Shown here piece by piece: positions 38,401 to 49,700 of a stretch of 64,000 nucleotides of DNA; position 1 is the first letter of the stretch, and each line of letters begins with the position of its first letter. A program made the position numbers and the translations under genes. The notes beneath the pieces are model-generated. The model saw only the letters and a program-made list of their open reading frames with translations, was not told the DNA's origin and searched no databases. The stretch comes from Kryptolebias marmoratus (taxonomy: Eukaryota > Chordata > Actinopteri > Cyprinodontiformes > Rivulidae), in assembly GCF_001649575.2 (NCBI RefSeq), contig NC_051431.1, forward strand, positions 23,918,094 through 23,982,093. The letters run 5' to 3'.

Positions 38401-39660
38401 GTGGTACGACTTTTTGTTGCAGTAGAATATAAGATATAGACATTTGAAATAATCAGTTCTTGGTTCCCAGGTGACAGCGAAGTTGAATACCAGGGTGTGA
38501 TCCTGCATCCCAGGTTTAACGCCTACGCCCTCAGACACAGAAATGTCTCCGAGTTTTACGACTACGATGTGGCTCTGGTACAGACAAACCCCATCCCGCT
38601 GACCCAGAAGGCCAGGTGAGACAGACGACGGGCAAAAATCTTCAAACATCAGCAATGTTAGGCGCATCTCTTCTAGGCCCGGTCATGGGAAACATACTCG
38701 TGCACTACTTTCTTCTTAAGAGTTTACGCTTACTGAATGTGTTTTTTTCCAACAGACCCATCTGCCTGCCTTGTACTATCGCAGCCTCTCGAGCCATGAA
38801 GAAAATCAACTCCACCTGCGAGCAACACAGTATGTAACTTTGAACTCATCGATATCGAATGAGACCAGATTAAATTTCGACATGAGCAAACATAAAGCTG
38901 GGACACTGTAATGTGACGGAAGTGCTTTCGAATGTCCAAACAGGGAATGAGCTTCTTGCTCACATGGAGACTCCTGCCTTTTTCATCCATAAGAAGACAG
39001 AACGTAAACAAACACATATCCACACACAGCGTAAGGTGAGACTATTTTTCTGTTTTTTTTGTCATTATTCTGATGGAGACACTTGTTTTAAAATGTAACT
39101 CTGCCTGCAGAGGGCTACCTGTGTGGAGAAGGCCAGGGCGTTGCTAAAACAGCCCACCAATGTGACTTTGGATGAGTATATACCTGACAGATACCTCTGC
39201 ACCGGCGGCACCACGGGACACCAGGACGCAGTCACCTGCAAAGGTCTGAACGCTGCTTACTTACTAAGCTTGCTCTACTAAATCAGTGACGCTGAATATT
39301 ATGGGATTCATTTGTCTCTGTGTTGGTAGGAGACTCTGGGGGATCCCTGTTCCTGCAGAAAAGGATGCGTTACTTTCAGGTTTGGAAGGTTGTTTTTTTC
39401 CCCTCGTCATTATTAGGAGTCGGTTCACGGAGCCGTGTGTGAGGATTCAAATGATCTTCTGCTTTTTTTTCCTGCAGGTGGGGGTGGTGAGCTGGGGCAC
39501 CATCAATATGTGCGACTCGGTCCCACTCATCTACAGACGATACAGCAGCAGCAGGCCTCCTCCCGACGCCCGAGACTTCTACATCGACATCTTCAAGATA
39601 CTGCCGTGGCTGAAACAGCACCTGGGAAATGAGACCCAGTTCCTGCCTGAGATCAAATGA
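32474..39660 (+). CDS. cfb: Complement factor B (C2/factor B family)
   Basis: Predicted secreted 782-residue zymogen of the alternative complement pathway; it binds C3b and, once cut, gives the Bb serine protease of the C3 convertase. Nineteen exons: 32474-32525, 32657-32769, 34004-34151, 34246-34431, 34651-34824, 34994-35092, 36454-36596, 36670-36811, 36964-37098, 37252-37359, 37497-37634, 37769-37878, 37966-38089, 38471-38615, 38756-38829, 38944-39035, 39111-39243, 39330-39379 and 39478-39660. Signal peptide (exon 1), acidic YDYYDEDD segment, three sushi domains (to residue 224), linker, vWA (about 274-480) with MIDAS D282-x-S284-x-S286, trypsin domain with His539 (TAAHC), Asp590 (DYDVAL) and Ser708 (GDSGG). 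The basic SKKKSVARSFGR linker is the likely activation cleavage region. AATAAA at 39709-39714. Family C2/B is certain; B rather than C2 is inferred. Confidence 0.94.
32800..34003. other. cfb intron 2
   Basis: 1.2 kb of intron. The part about 33060-33215 has the wording of a common teleost dispersed repeat (GATTACAGGACTGTGGCACTG and GAGCTACCACAGCCCC). Nothing else recognised. Confidence 0.45.
35190..36215 (-). mobile_element. LINE reverse-transcriptase remnant interrupted by another repeat
   Basis: Read on the minus strand, 36215-35800 resembles the RT region of the fish LINE whose 3' end is at 30492-30768 (NNVVLLASLSRDL; SRKK; QVEEFKYL; LSVVVKREL), with stops and frameshifts. 35440-35190 continues with its downstream part. 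Between them sits a different repeat (35455-35800). The remnant is in cfb intron 6, opposite to the gene. Confidence 0.65.
35455..35800. repeat. Teleost dispersed repeat nested in the LINE remnant
   Basis: Begins CATCCATCCATTTTCTTTACC and carries the familiar words CATAGAGACAAACAATCATTC, GGGAGGAAACC and CTGAGAGGCGACACTCTC. This is a high-copy fish repeat; here it splits the older LINE fragment, so it inserted later. Confidence 0.75.
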
Positions 39661-40715
39661 GCAGGAGCAGGATCAGCCTGCGTGAAGTGCCTTAGTTAAA
39701 AAACAACGAATAAAAACAAAACAAAACAAGGATAACTGATTTAATGCAAATGGTTTATGTCTTTTCACGTGATGCAGAAGGGATGTACAAAGCTGAATAT
39801 TTTTCCAACGCAGTTTGAGCAGCTGCAGATGTCATTAACGATTCGTTTCAGTTTTCTGCCTAAAGTAAGAAAACATGAAGTCTCTCTGACAGTGTGAGGT
39901 ACATTTTATGAGCTCTCTAATCATAATCGGCTGTGAATGTCAAGTTTTAAAACACACAAATTTATTGGAGGAAAAAAAACATTCCTGGTAAACATTAATT
40001 TTACTTGACATATTTGGGAAAAACATTGTAAAATAATTAAAAAAAAAAACTAAACTTACTCTGATTTGACCAGTTTTTGATCATTTTCTTCTTCTTCCAG
40101 TCCTGACACAGATCTTTTTTTTCCGGTTGATGCTTTTGGCCGTTGGCAGCAGTTCACTCTGAATCTCAAATGAGGGAATATTTTACAGCCATTTTTTCAC
40201 TTAAAAATGTTGTAACCTTCCTTTACTCAAATTTCCAAATTTCTCAGATTTTAAGCAGTTTTAATATCTAAAGACTAGGATTTAAGCTTTTTTACTGCTG
40301 TACTGCTTGATGTGATTCATATTTTGCTGTAGATGAACCAAAAGGTGACATTATTTTAATTAGGTCCATCTTTTATTTATAATAATGTGAAAAGCACCCT
40401 TATGGTTAGAGCAATAAATTTGTGGAAAACAAACCACAGAAGAGAATCAAGTAGTTCTTCTTTGTAATTTTTTTTCTACTTTAATTACAGATGCTGCGTG
40501 AATGTTCAAACATCTCTGCTGCTGATGTGCTGAAATATTTCTTGCAACACTGTCTAAACGAAAGGAACCAATTCAGAGCTACTAGTTAAATTTCCACAAC
40601 AGTTACAGACATTTAGGCGAAATGTATAAATCAGCTGAACCTCCATGACTGTTAGATACTTTGCCACGGTGTCGTCTGTGTTCGGTGTTTGTCAGAAAAG
40701 CGAAAAGAGACCCTG
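39661..40715. other. Convergent 3' region of cfb and pnkp
   Basis: About 1 kb between the two stop codons. Holds the cfb AATAAA (39709-39714) and minus-strand AATAAA candidates for pnkp at 40372-40377 and 39961-39966. No gene seen. Confidence 0.55.
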
Positions 40716-43700
40716 TCAGCCCTCAGAGAACTGTCTGAACAGAGTTTCAGACTGGGTGTCTTTGAAGACCGGGACAAAGTGGATTTGAAGGATCTCAGAG
40801 AATCCCTCGGACAGAGCGGGAGCCACAAAGTGTTTCCTGTCCAGAAAGAGAAAACAGATCGCAGCCGTCAGAGCTGTTCTTCTCAGGGTATTATTCAGCA
40901 ACACGACTCGACGCCTACAGAGCAAAGCTTCGATTTGAACAAGCAGCAAAGCTCTAATTCAACCCGCTCCAAGCTTTGTGTGTAGGTGTGGGATTTTTGG
41001 TACATGTCTGTTTCAGGTCCCTTTCACTCACTTGTAGCTGTGGAAAACCATGTCGTTGACCTTAGCGTGTTTGCCGTCCGACGGAGCCATCTCACGGAAC
41101 TGGGAACAACAACGAAGCAGTGATAAGAACGACAAGTTGCACACTGTAAACAAAAGGAAGGAGAAAATATTGAGAAGCGACTCGTACTCTGTTGTTGTGC
41201 TTGGCTTGTTCCAGAGTGGCTGAGAAGTGGAAACAGCGACACGACACCCCTGCTGCTTTGGCCACGTCCACATACCTGCAAAACAGTCCACACATTTAAA
41301 CTGGAAGTTATCATCCCGACTCTGACGCTGATTTCTCTCAAATTAAAAAAAAGAAAAGAAAGTGTCCTCTAAGAAAACTATGCATTTTTTAAAATAAGTT
41401 TTTATATTTCAAAACACTGATTTTGTTCTGTTTAAATAACAAATAGACCATGTAGACTAAACAACCTCTGATAAAGATGTTACAGTCATCACTATTCAAA
41501 GGAGGTAAAGTTTGAAGCTTGTAAAACACTGTTTTTTTGTTTTTACATTCTATAAGGGAAGAATCAGCTCCGGTGTGTTTAGCTGGTTTTAATTACAAAT
41601 GTTAGCTCATATCTTTTTCCTTTTTCTTAGGTTTCTGCTGTCCTATAGTTTCTGTCATCACACATGGACATTTTCTCTTTCTGTGCATTTTCTTTTCATT
41701 CTCTGTAAAACTATAATGAATTATCTACTTGCAGAAAATTGAAAAAACTACATTTCCTTCCATAGTTTCAGCTGACGGCTTTCCACTGCAGCGGCTCATT
41801 AGAACCAACGCTAAAGTCGTTTGTATAATTTAAATTTACAGACACAATTAATAAATATTAATAAAATAGTATTTTTCTATTGTTTCTAAAATAAAAAAGT
41901 AATTGATTTTGCAATTGTATTTTATTTTCTGAGGTACGGTTTTGTGAAAAGTTTTAAATAACCTCTAATTTCTTTCTGTTTTGTTTCCAAGTAACAGGTC
42001 TTTCTCAAAGGTTTTCTGGTGTTTTAGAAGTTTGTTTTTTTTAACCTTTCTTTGGATGTTGGCTGCTTTTACACTCATTTCATTTTCTATCCAGACCTTG
42101 AATCTGATCATGACAGCATTCTGAGCAGTGTGTCAAAAATATATTCCTATATCCAGCAGGTGAACAGTATCAGAAAGTTAAATATTTAAATAAAAATAAA
42201 ATAAAAAGGTGGAATTCCATCAAAGACTTGAAACAGGACCAGGGAGTCGAATCAACTACTATATGACAAGTTTTCACCTAATAACCTTTGGTGAATCATC
42301 TTGTTAAACCCTGTGATCTCCTGCTAAAATACTATTTTTTTGTCTTCCATGGATTTTTCAAACCTGTATCATTATTTTTATAAAATAAAACTGTTGACTA
42401 AATATAAAACAGAAGCGTGGATCTGTAAGGTGCTACAGATTTAGTGTCTGACATCAGTTTGGTGCTAGAATGAAATGCAAAGCCTTTATTCTCTGTGAAT
42501 TTATAACAAAACAAAGTTAAGACCAATATTTCTGGCTGGTGCCCAGAATTTAAAGCAACACTGAACAAAAACCAAAGTGTAAAACAGGCATTATATCTGC
42601 AGCAAGCAATTTAATTTTGTGAGCTTCTGGAGCTGCCGTGCTGTCAGACAGAGGTGAAGTATGGCACATATAACACAGTTTTACTACAATCTGTGAAGCA
42701 CATGAAGGCATTTATCAGACTGATCCATCACCACAAGCATCAACCGTGAGACAGATCGGTTAAATTAGGCTTCAGAGTAAACACACAGGAATACTCCGCC
42801 CTAACATGTGAAGTCACTTTCAGGTTTACCCAGTGAGGAGGATAGTGATTCGCAAACAGACACACCTAGGAAACAGCAAACAGGAACAGAATCTACCGTT
42901 TCCGAGACTCTGGGTCTGGGTTGGTGTTGTCCACGGCGACGCTGCGGCCCTCCTTCAGAGCGCGCTCACAAGCCGACACGCAGTTCTGCCAGGAGCCGAG
43001 CGTGTCCTGATACAGACAGAAGTGGAAAAATAAACAGCAGGAAGATGCTGAACATAGAGACAATAATGAACAGGTTAAATGTTCTGGGTGGCTTTGTTTT
43101 AATCTCCTCACCCTGTTGACGTAGGCGTAGCCTTTTGGAATAACGTGAGTGTGGAAGAAGGTGGATTTACCAGCTGTAGAGCAAAGAAAATGAGGGTAAA
43201 GATTAGAATGGTGTTGGTTGGTGGGAGGGGAGACCAGAAAAGTGACATACTTTCCCTTACCTGCAGGGTAACCCACGGCAACAACGACCTCTGTCTTATC
43301 AGAAGTGAGAGAGGCGGACGGAGGGTTGTACAGCCTGGTGGTAGAGTCGAGCTTCCTCTGTTTCACAAAAGAACTGTTAACATCATATACATATAAAATG
43401 TGTATTCTCCAACTCTACAGACCAGAGTTTCTCTGCTCCCACTGTCGGAGGCACGTTCCTACTGAGTGTGTGACGCCAGTTACATCAGTGTACTGGACGA
43501 GGGGCCTGATGTGACCTTTCTGTGCCCCTGCATGTTTGCAGCACAGTGAACTCAACTATGGCTCATTCTGAAACAACTTCTAACTGTGGTCTTCATACTC
43601 TTACAAGAATATACAAAGATCATCTAAAAAGTGGCGTCTGTCAAATACATGGGGCACTTTTTTCGATACAAATTGATTGAATGCTATCCTTTGTGATTCT

Positions 43701-46700
43701 TCATCTTCTTTTTCTTTCAGCTGTTCCCTTTTTCAGGTGTCTCCACAGCGAGTCGTTCTCCTCCATCTAACTCTGTCTTCTGTCCTCTGTCCTCACTCCA
43801 ACTTCCTCCATGTCCTTCTCTAACATCCTTCTACCAATATACCCACTGTCCCTCCTCTGCACATGTCCAAACCATCTCAGTCTGTCCTCTCTAACTTTAT
43901 CTCCCAGTCCTTCAACCTGTGCTGGACCTCTGATGACCTCATTCCTAATCCTGTCCATCCTCGTCCCTCCCAAGGAGAACCTCAGCATCGAATGCTGTTA
44001 GGATGCTGCAGCTAGTTCCTCGTCTTTACTCCTTTGTGAGCAGTCATGAACTCACAGAAGATCTCTACTTGTGGCAGGGTTTATGGGTTTAGTTTAAGCA
44101 TTAGAGTTTAACTAAGATGTTCGAACTGAGTGCAGTTCTGTAGAAGTCTGATGAATACTTTTATTTGAAGCAAGCTTGTTGGAGCAGAGAAACACCTAAA
44201 ACATGCCGGATAGTGTTCCTTGAGGACCAAGGTTGGGAGTCACTGGTTTCACCAGCAACAAACAGGAAGTCACTCACTTGAACCACCTGCTGCTTTTGAG
44301 GTTAGGACAGAAAGTTCTTCTCCTCATTCAAGTCTTTTATTTTGACTCTTGCTCTGTCCCACAATGTGCAGATCACTTCATCTATCAAACCAATATGTTA
44401 TTTATTAAATATTCTCTGATTAAACCTAATATTAACTGTTTAATGGATGTCTCAGCAAATCCAGACTAAATTTCAAAAAAGGCTCAGTCTCTGCAACATC
44501 AACTGGATCTGGTTCTGATGGAGTCGTATTGCGCAGTCCTTCCCTTTTAAAGCTTACTGAAGTCTCACTGCAGCTTCTGAGTATCGCACGCAGCAGGAAA
44601 TGATGAGTTACAAGTGGATTCAAGTTTGCAAACGTCTGTGCTTCTTACTGACAGTTAATGGAGAAGGGTGTACGCCGTTTTTGTTGTGCATAAGCATCCT
44701 TTGCACATGAGGCCCCAGGACTGAGAAAGTCTACCATCTGCTCACCGGGTCAAATTCAGGCAGCCTGTAGGGGGCGCTCTTCCAGCCTAAAAAGTACTCC
44801 TCAGGGGTGTGGAACTGAAGCCCGATGTTCAGAGCAAACTGCAACAACAAAGGTTCACCATTAAGATCATACTTAACATACTTAGTGCATTGCGTTAAAC
44901 AATTTGTCACAACCTCAGGACTGGAACAGCTGAATAGTGTAAACACGGGAGCTCTTACCAGGCGGTCACTGCAGGAGAAATCCTTCTTTTTCTTGCCAGG
45001 AGCCCAGTTCTCTGGTCTTCCTGCAGCATCTGGGCACAGAGGTGAGGTCAGATGCTGCGTGTCTGAACCCACTCACTGACGAAAACGTTAAACACCCAAA
45101 GTGTTGGAAATGACATGAAACTGCGTGTGCTGAAAGGTCACGCGACCGTACTGTAATTATACAACATCAGATCAAATGGATAAAGCTGGCAGTCTGGATA
45201 CACTGCTGGTTCCATGTCAGTGGGATGTGGTGCTCCTTCAGGTCTGGATACAAGCAGTGATTCCTTGTAAGCAGAGTCATTTACAGACCCATCACTGGTC
45301 TGCACATGGGCCAAAAGGCATCCAAATCAATCCCTTCCTTCTGGGTGCTTAACATTTTGTTTGTCAGTGAGTTTATGCTTGTTAGTTAATGCTCTCGTGT
45401 CTTTGGGCTATTTTAGAGCCATTAACAATGGCTTAAAATTGGTCTATGATTAAAAACGCTAACATTTCTCAAAATGTAGATTTACTGTAGGTGTAGGTAG
45501 GTACAGTGTGTGTTCTGCTGTGGTAGTATAACCACTGTAATGGGAAAAATACTGTTTTCAGTGATTCTTGCTGCATGTGACCACCATGTTTTAGTTTAGT
45601 TAGGAATGCCTTTAATCTTATCCCTATAGGGTGCCAGGATGTATGTGTTATCTGGTCCTTTTGTTCCCCCCTGACCCCTCCTGACTGTATGTAAATTTAC
45701 CAGTATGTGCCTCCTTAATTACTTCCCCTTGTGATCAGCTATCTGACCCTTCTGTTCCCCCCTGACCCCTCCTCATCCTACAATGGTATAAGAAGGGGGA
45801 GCTATCTGTAATGCTTCAGACTCACTCTGTTGACTCACCTCAGCACAGTGATTCTCAGCTATATAGCTTAAATAAATTATCCTAAGACAAAACTCTTCGT
45901 TGTCCTCTTTGGTAAAGAAAATTCCACAACACCACACACCTGAGATTACTTACCTCCTACATAAAAACTCTGCGTCTTGTCAACAACCACACCGCCATTA
46001 GCCTGAAAACATGCGACGACAAAAGGCCAAAAATAGCCATAAACAACAAACCACAATACAATATATGACAAGTGCAATTTTGACTCATCAGAACTGGAAA
46101 TTCTGTCTTTGTGTGGTCTGACTTGTTAAACAGAATATCTTTAAGGCGTGGCTGATGCATTGAAAGGGGTGTGTTTGTTCACAAACCTTCTCACACACGT
46201 GATTCCACATTCCCGTCACCGGCTTTCTGTAAATCCCAGGACCTGTAGCTACAAACACCTGAAACACAGAGGGGGGGAGAAAATCCCAACGCTGCTTCAC
46301 GCCCAGTGTCTTAACAAGGAGATGAGAGTCGAACAACAACTTGACTAACCTGCACGGGCAGCTGCAGAGTGGAGAGGATGTCCTCAACTTTAGACTTGAA
46401 GACCTCTGGTCTCAGTTTGCCTTTAGCGATCCCCAGCTGGTTGGTGAAGAACACCACCTGCAGAGGAAAGACAACTTCAGGGCGGGAAATCCTGTGTCAG
46501 GCACTACCAGAGCATGCTATATTCTAAAATATTTCACTGACTTTAATCTTACAGAATATTTAAAATGAATAACAAAAACTATTTTACTCCTTCCCACCTT
46601 GTGTCCTTTTTTGAGCAAACTGGCCAGCCTGGGCTGAATCTCAGGGTACAAAATCCTGGAAAATAACACAAAGACTATTAAAACGAATACTAGCATCACC

Positions 46701-49700
46701 GCCTGCTGCCTTACATGCTTGAAATAAAAAAAAAAAGGACTTGTGCAAATCCAATAAAAGTATGTGTGGAGGATGACTCTCAGCTAATACTAAACCAAAC
46801 TTTAGCTCAAAATCTTACATTGGGTCAACTACAAAAGGTAATCAGCTGTAGATGTACATTCAGTGTTTACTTTCTGAGAGTTTCAATACGATCTGTCTAG
46901 TAGCTTATGAGATATTTTGCTAACATACAAACATACACAGGCAGGTAATTACATAATCCCCCACCGATAACGAATGACAAATCATCTAGAGTAATAAACA
47001 TAACGGATATCAGTCTAGATGACAAGAAAATACACAAACAGACAATTCAAAATGGGCATTCATTGAAGCTGTTAGCAGCAGGACAGCAGACATACCTCCA
47101 GTCATCAGGTGCCGTAGGAAAGACTTTGCCAGATTTGGTGGTGATGATACAGCCATCAATGTCAAATCCAGCAATCTGAGGGTAGAAAACAAACGTGTTA
47201 CAAAAGCTGTGGGCGCTGTGGACCCTCTGTGTTCTTTGTTATTATCTAAAGCAGGTGTGGGCATCAAGGGCAGGGAGGTGGTGCGTTCCATTTGTACTCA
47301 AAGTGGGAGTTTTTGAGTTCCAAGTAAAAAGAAAATTTGAACTTTGACAGGGAAAGCCTGAGATTTCCTGACCAGCCTTGACTCACAAATGAGAAGTTGT
47401 AGTTGCCGTGGTAACAAGAGTTTTATTTTCCCTTTTTTTTTTTACTACACACACATTACTGTTCAACTACTATCAGTGAACGTGTTGTTACAGTGTTTGA
47501 ATGCACAGAAAGTGGAGAATTTATTATTATCCAGTGTAGAAATCCCCAGTTTCTCACTCATCACTCTCTCTCTCCACATTTGACTGCATTCTCGCCCATC
47601 CCACAAACACAATTATTAAGTTTGCAGATGACACAACACCGGTGGGACTTATCTGAAAAAACAATGAAACCCAGTACAGCGGTGAAATGAACAGTCTGGC
47701 GGACTGGTGCAAAGACCACAACCTCACATTTATCATCAGAAAAACAAAAAGAACTTATTATTGACTTCAGGAGACGACATGGAGACCACACTCCTACAAC
47801 CATCAGGGGAGAGGGTCACCAGTTGTCAGGTTTCTGGGAACTTACATCAGTGAGGACCTCACAGACCGTCGACGCTCAGCAGCGGCTCTACTTCTTACGC
47901 ACACTGAAAAAAAACCCCACCTGCCTGCAGAGCTGCTCAGGGCCTTTTACCACTGCTGCACTGAAAGGGTTCTCACGTACTGTTTGACAGCCTGGTACAC
48001 AAACTGCACAGAGGCGGATCACAAAAGTCTCTACAGAATCAGAAAAACATGGAGAGAAAAAAAAAAGAAGCCACTGGACCCTCACTGCCTGGAGGAAAAT
48101 TAAAGAATGTGTTGCCTTAAAAGAGCTATGGCATTCCTATGTTACACAGTTGCAGAATTAGAGCAGGGGATCACCTATGACCTTGAACTTTGACCTTGAA
48201 ATCAATAAGAATCATCACTGACCCATGAAGTGTTCAGCTGCGCAGTTTGACATTCCTGCGTGACACGGTTGCAGAGTTAGAGCTCGGACAAGAAATTGTC
48301 CACAGACGGGACAGACGGACAAACAGAGCCAGACCATGATACGCTCCATCTTATGATGGGTGTAAAAAAAACAACCTGTTTGTCACATATCAGAGACAAT
48401 TTGTTTTAGAATTTAATGCAGCGGTGTCCAACCCTGGTCCTGGAGGGCCACTATCCTGCAGGTTTCAGTTGTTTCTCTGCTCTTCAGCAGGTCTTCAAGT
48501 TCTGCAGAAGCCTGTTAATCACTCAGTCTTTTAAATCAGGTGTGTCACAGCAGATAAACATCTAAAACATACAGGATAGTGGCCCTCCAGGACCAGGATG
48601 GGGCACCACTGATTTACAGCATCACTCACCTTGCCGCTTGCTTTGACTCCCACAGCAGTATAAACCATCAGGTTTCCTGTCTGCTGCCAGCTGCTCTTCT
48701 CACACTCCTTTGCTGATGATGAAGAGGGTGAAGACTGGATGTCTTTAGACTCATCTGTCATAGACTTTTCAGCAAGCTCCTGCAGATGTTTGAGCTTTTC
48801 CTCAATGAGTCTCTCCTCATCGTCCTCTTTCATGTCTCCCTCCTCATCTATTCTTGGTCGCTTCACATCAAGGCCCTCTCTCTCTGGGCTCAGCTGCCTT
48901 TTAGATGACTAAACAGAAAAATCAAACTCTGTCTGTTGTTTATACCTTCACTTGTATTATAGTTATTATTTCACAAGAAGAAAAAATTAAACTTGACAAA
49001 ACACACCAAATGGGTTTAAGTGTGCTGCATGTTTTACCTTAGAGGGAGAGATCGAAAAAAAATCCTTTATGCTGCGTTTAGGCATCGGGCTCGACTGAAC
49101 ATCTGTTTGTTTGCTGTTCCTCCCTCCTTTAGTCTTATCTGTGGCTTTCAGACCCCTCTTAGCCATGCTGGAAGCTGTTCCGTTAGAGCTCAGAGTGAAG
49201 CTGAGAGTGAACGGATAGTTCTGGTCGACCAGGTACAGAGTGCCTCCATGAGTGAGCTTACCAGACTGGCCCCTGCCCAGTTTCTCACCATCCAGGAAAC
49301 AGGGGTTGGGACCCAGCTATGAAGGAAAAGGTGACACGGTCGGACATTGCACTGTAGAATTAAGACATTCGAAGTGCTTTTATGGGCTGAGAGATAAGCA
49401 GGTCGAGTGCAGGGGTGAAAACTAAAGTGCGCTGACACCAGCTTTTCACACAGCTGATTTCATGCCGATTGCTTCAGAGAATCTGTTCAGAGTTTGGTGT
49501 TGTGTGAAGTGTAACCTGATATCACAGCACCGGGAGTGTTTGTTTTCTTACCTGAGTAACGACCACATCCTGGTCTGCATAACAAGCCACCACCTTCACT
49601 GAAAGAAACATGAGATTTATATTAAAAAAGGAATAACCACAAACACAATCACAGTGTGTGACAAAAAGCATGTAAGGCTAAAAGAGGAAATAATCAATAA

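Noticed and set aside
40689..40985. 98-codon plus-strand frame with a protein-like composition
   Set aside because: Antisense of the pnkp last exon, which encodes the conserved FSEG C-terminus on the minus strand.
45536..45931. A complete endogenous retrovirus
   Set aside because: Only one LTR with target duplication is present; there is no internal coding region.
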